A DNA stretch of 15,499 nt from assembly GCA_046727955.1 (NCBI GenBank), contig JBKPDO010000313.1:1-15499 (forward strand), read 5' to 3'. Shown here piece by piece: positions 14,463 to 15,499 of the stretch. The notes under the pieces were generated by a model that was not told where the DNA came from, did not search any database, and was given only the letters and a program-made list of their open reading frames with translations. The translations under genes and the position numbers were made by a program. Within the stretch, counting starts at the first letter, position 1. Each line of letters begins with the position of its first letter. This DNA comes from DASVXQ01 sp046727955. Lineage in GTDB: Bacteria; Actinomycetota; CALGFH01.

Positions 14463-15054
14463 CTTCGACGAGCAGATGCGGCGGCTGGTCGAGCGGCTGG
14501 CCGAGCAGGTCGACCCCAGCGGCGTGCTGGGGGCGGTGGCACGGCGGGCGCGGCGCCGCCGCGCGCGGCGGCGGGTGCAGGTGGTCGCGCTGGCGCTGGT
14601 GGTGCTGGCGGGGACCGGGCTTGGCACCTGGGGGCTGTGGCGGGCATTGCCCGCCGAGCGGGGGCCGGTTGGCCCACCCGCCACGACCGCCGCCGGGCCG
14701 GCCGCCACCACCACGCCGCCGCCGCGCGAGCAGACCGTGGCTATGCTAGTGCTCGGCAGCGACCTGCGCGTGGTAGTGACCGCCAGCAGGGGTGGGGCGG
14801 GCGACCGGGCCAGCGTCTGGGTCGTCGTGGACCGGCAGGCGGGCGGTGCCTGGCGGCGCCTGGACCAGCGCATCGTCGGCGAGCGGGACGGCTGGTCGTG
14901 GACGGCCATCTCCGCCCCAACCTCGATCTGTCGGCTTGCGGCCAGCGACGCCAACCCAGCCCAGCTCGGCATCAGCCTGCTGCTCGGCCCGGCCGGCGGG
15001 TGCTCCCCTGTGTACGGCTTCCGCGTGCAGGACGGCGCCCTGGTCGCCGGCTGA
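14452..15054 (+). CDS. One-helix membrane protein, probable anti-sigma factor with novel sensor domain
   Basis: 200 aa. The ATG at 14452 overlaps the sigma gene by 11 nt and has GGGAGG 9 nt upstream. Residues 1-42 form a short cytoplasmic part (FDEQMRRLVERLAEQVDP, then an Arg-rich stretch RRARRRRARRR), residues 43-63 one membrane helix, and 65-93 a Pro/Thr/Ala-rich linker. Residues 94-200 form an outside domain homologous to the secreted protein at 13415-13867, with matching Cys160 and Cys184. Position and topology are those of an anti-sigma factor. However, the cytoplasmic part lacks the HxxxCxxC zinc motif and is much shorter than a usual anti-sigma domain, so the sigma contact must be through an amphipathic segment or is absent. 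Anti-sigma function is inferred from context. Confidence 0.85.
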   Translation: MPADFDEQMRRLVERLAEQVDPSGVLGAVARRARRRRARRRVQVVALALVVLAGTGLGTWGLWRALPAERGPVGPPATTAAGPAATTTPPPREQTVAMLVLGSDLRVVVTASRGGAGDRASVWVVVDRQAGGAWRRLDQRIVGERDGWSWTAISAPTSICRLAASDANPAQLGISLLLGPAGGCSPVYGFRVQDGALVAG

Positions 15055-15205
15055 GCACGACTCGAGGGGCCGAGCGCCGCCCTGAGACCCCGAAGCGCAG
15101 CGAGATTGACGGATTTATGTGGATGGTGTTGAGTCGCAGCCCATCTGATAGTTCGGCCGTCCCGAGTGTGTTCGCGCCTCCCGGCCACGGAGGAAAGGAC
15201 AGGTC

Positions 15206-15499
15206 ATGCGGCAGCGTCTCGTCGTGGTCGTCGCCGTGGCCGTGGTCCTTGGCGCCCTGGGCGTGGCGGCCGGCGCCCGCGGGGCGCCAGGCGGAGGCGG
15301 GCGCTACATCGTCGTGCTGAAGGACTTCGTGGCCAGCCCCGCCGCGGTCGCCCACCCGCTGCACGACGCGGTCTGCCGCTCGGTCGCCGCGGGCGTGACC
15401 TACGCGGTGGCTGCCGGGAACTCTTCCATCAACGCCCGCCGCGTCGTCCCGGCCGCCTACGACGAGGTCATCACGGTGTCGGCCCTGGCCGATTTCAAC
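15206..15499 (+). pseudogene. Subtilase (S8) gene with internal deletion, runs off window
   Basis: The frame opens at ATG 15206 behind GGAGGAAAGG and stays open to the window edge (98 codons). Residues 1-26 are a signal peptide (hydrophobic core VVVVAVAVVLGALGVAAG). Residues 33-49, GRYIVVLKDFVASPAAVA, are the start of an inhibitor-I9 propeptide. Then, without interruption, come residues 50-98, HPLHDAVCRSVAAGVTYAVA, AGNSSINARRVVPAAYDEV, ITVSALADFN, the middle of the S8 catalytic domain, including the oxyanion-hole Asn (AAGN, residue 72). The rest of the propeptide, the catalytic Asp and the catalytic His, roughly 190 residues in relatives, are missing, joined in frame near residue 49. The catalytic Ser region, if present, lies beyond the window. 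It cannot be an active protease as written. Confidence 0.82.

Overview
High-GC (about 70%) bacterial DNA with GTG starts, strong GGAGG-type ribosome sites, an ECF sigma gene, a deazaflavin (F420)-type oxidoreductase and an EmrB/QacA-type exporter. Together these point to an actinomycete-like member of the Actinomycetota; nothing in the window allows a closer placement. I found no rRNA, tRNA, CRISPR array or intact insertion sequence.

Layout. (1) 3-1241, plus strand: the C-terminal two thirds of a CotA/bilirubin-oxidase-type multicopper oxidase, cut by the window edge. (2) 1566-4854, minus strand: a flavin-binding PNPOx-like protein and a GCS2-type glutamate-cysteine-ligase-like enzyme, 12 bp apart and probably one operon, followed downstream by a separately initiated dihydroorotate-dehydrogenase-like flavoprotein. 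A two-helix membrane protein (5143-5733) diverges from the PNPOx gene across an intergenic region rich in inverted repeats, and ends at a strong hairpin. (3) 6021-8037: a decay zone holding a gutted P-type cation ATPase remnant, an apparently intact deazaflavin-dependent oxidoreductase, and a DpdA-like remnant carrying an in-frame stop. (4) 8041-10112, minus strand: an MGT-type glycosyltransferase followed by a short-chain dehydrogenase. These diverge from plus-strand genes for a HicA-like small protein, a Usp-like protein and a complete DHA2-family exporter. (5) 12723-13229: the C-terminal remnant of a second, different DHA2 exporter. (6) 13415-15054: a compact three-gene unit coding for a secreted protein, an ECF sigma factor and a one-helix membrane protein that looks like its anti-sigma factor. 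The extracellular part of the last protein is a paralogue of the secreted protein. (7) 15206 to the end: a subtilase gene that has lost most of its propeptide and its catalytic Asp and His regions.

Most notable is unit 6. A sensor-like membrane protein and a free secreted protein share one domain, with two cysteines at identical spacing, and flank the sigma gene. The second theme is gene decay: four broken genes (P-ATPase, DpdA-like, MFS tail, subtilase) in about 9.5 kb. The set of flavin and deazaflavin enzymes, P-type ATPase and Usp-like protein, with DosR-box-like sequences near two promoters, resembles hypoxia or dormancy gene clusters of actinobacteria. That comparison is inference.
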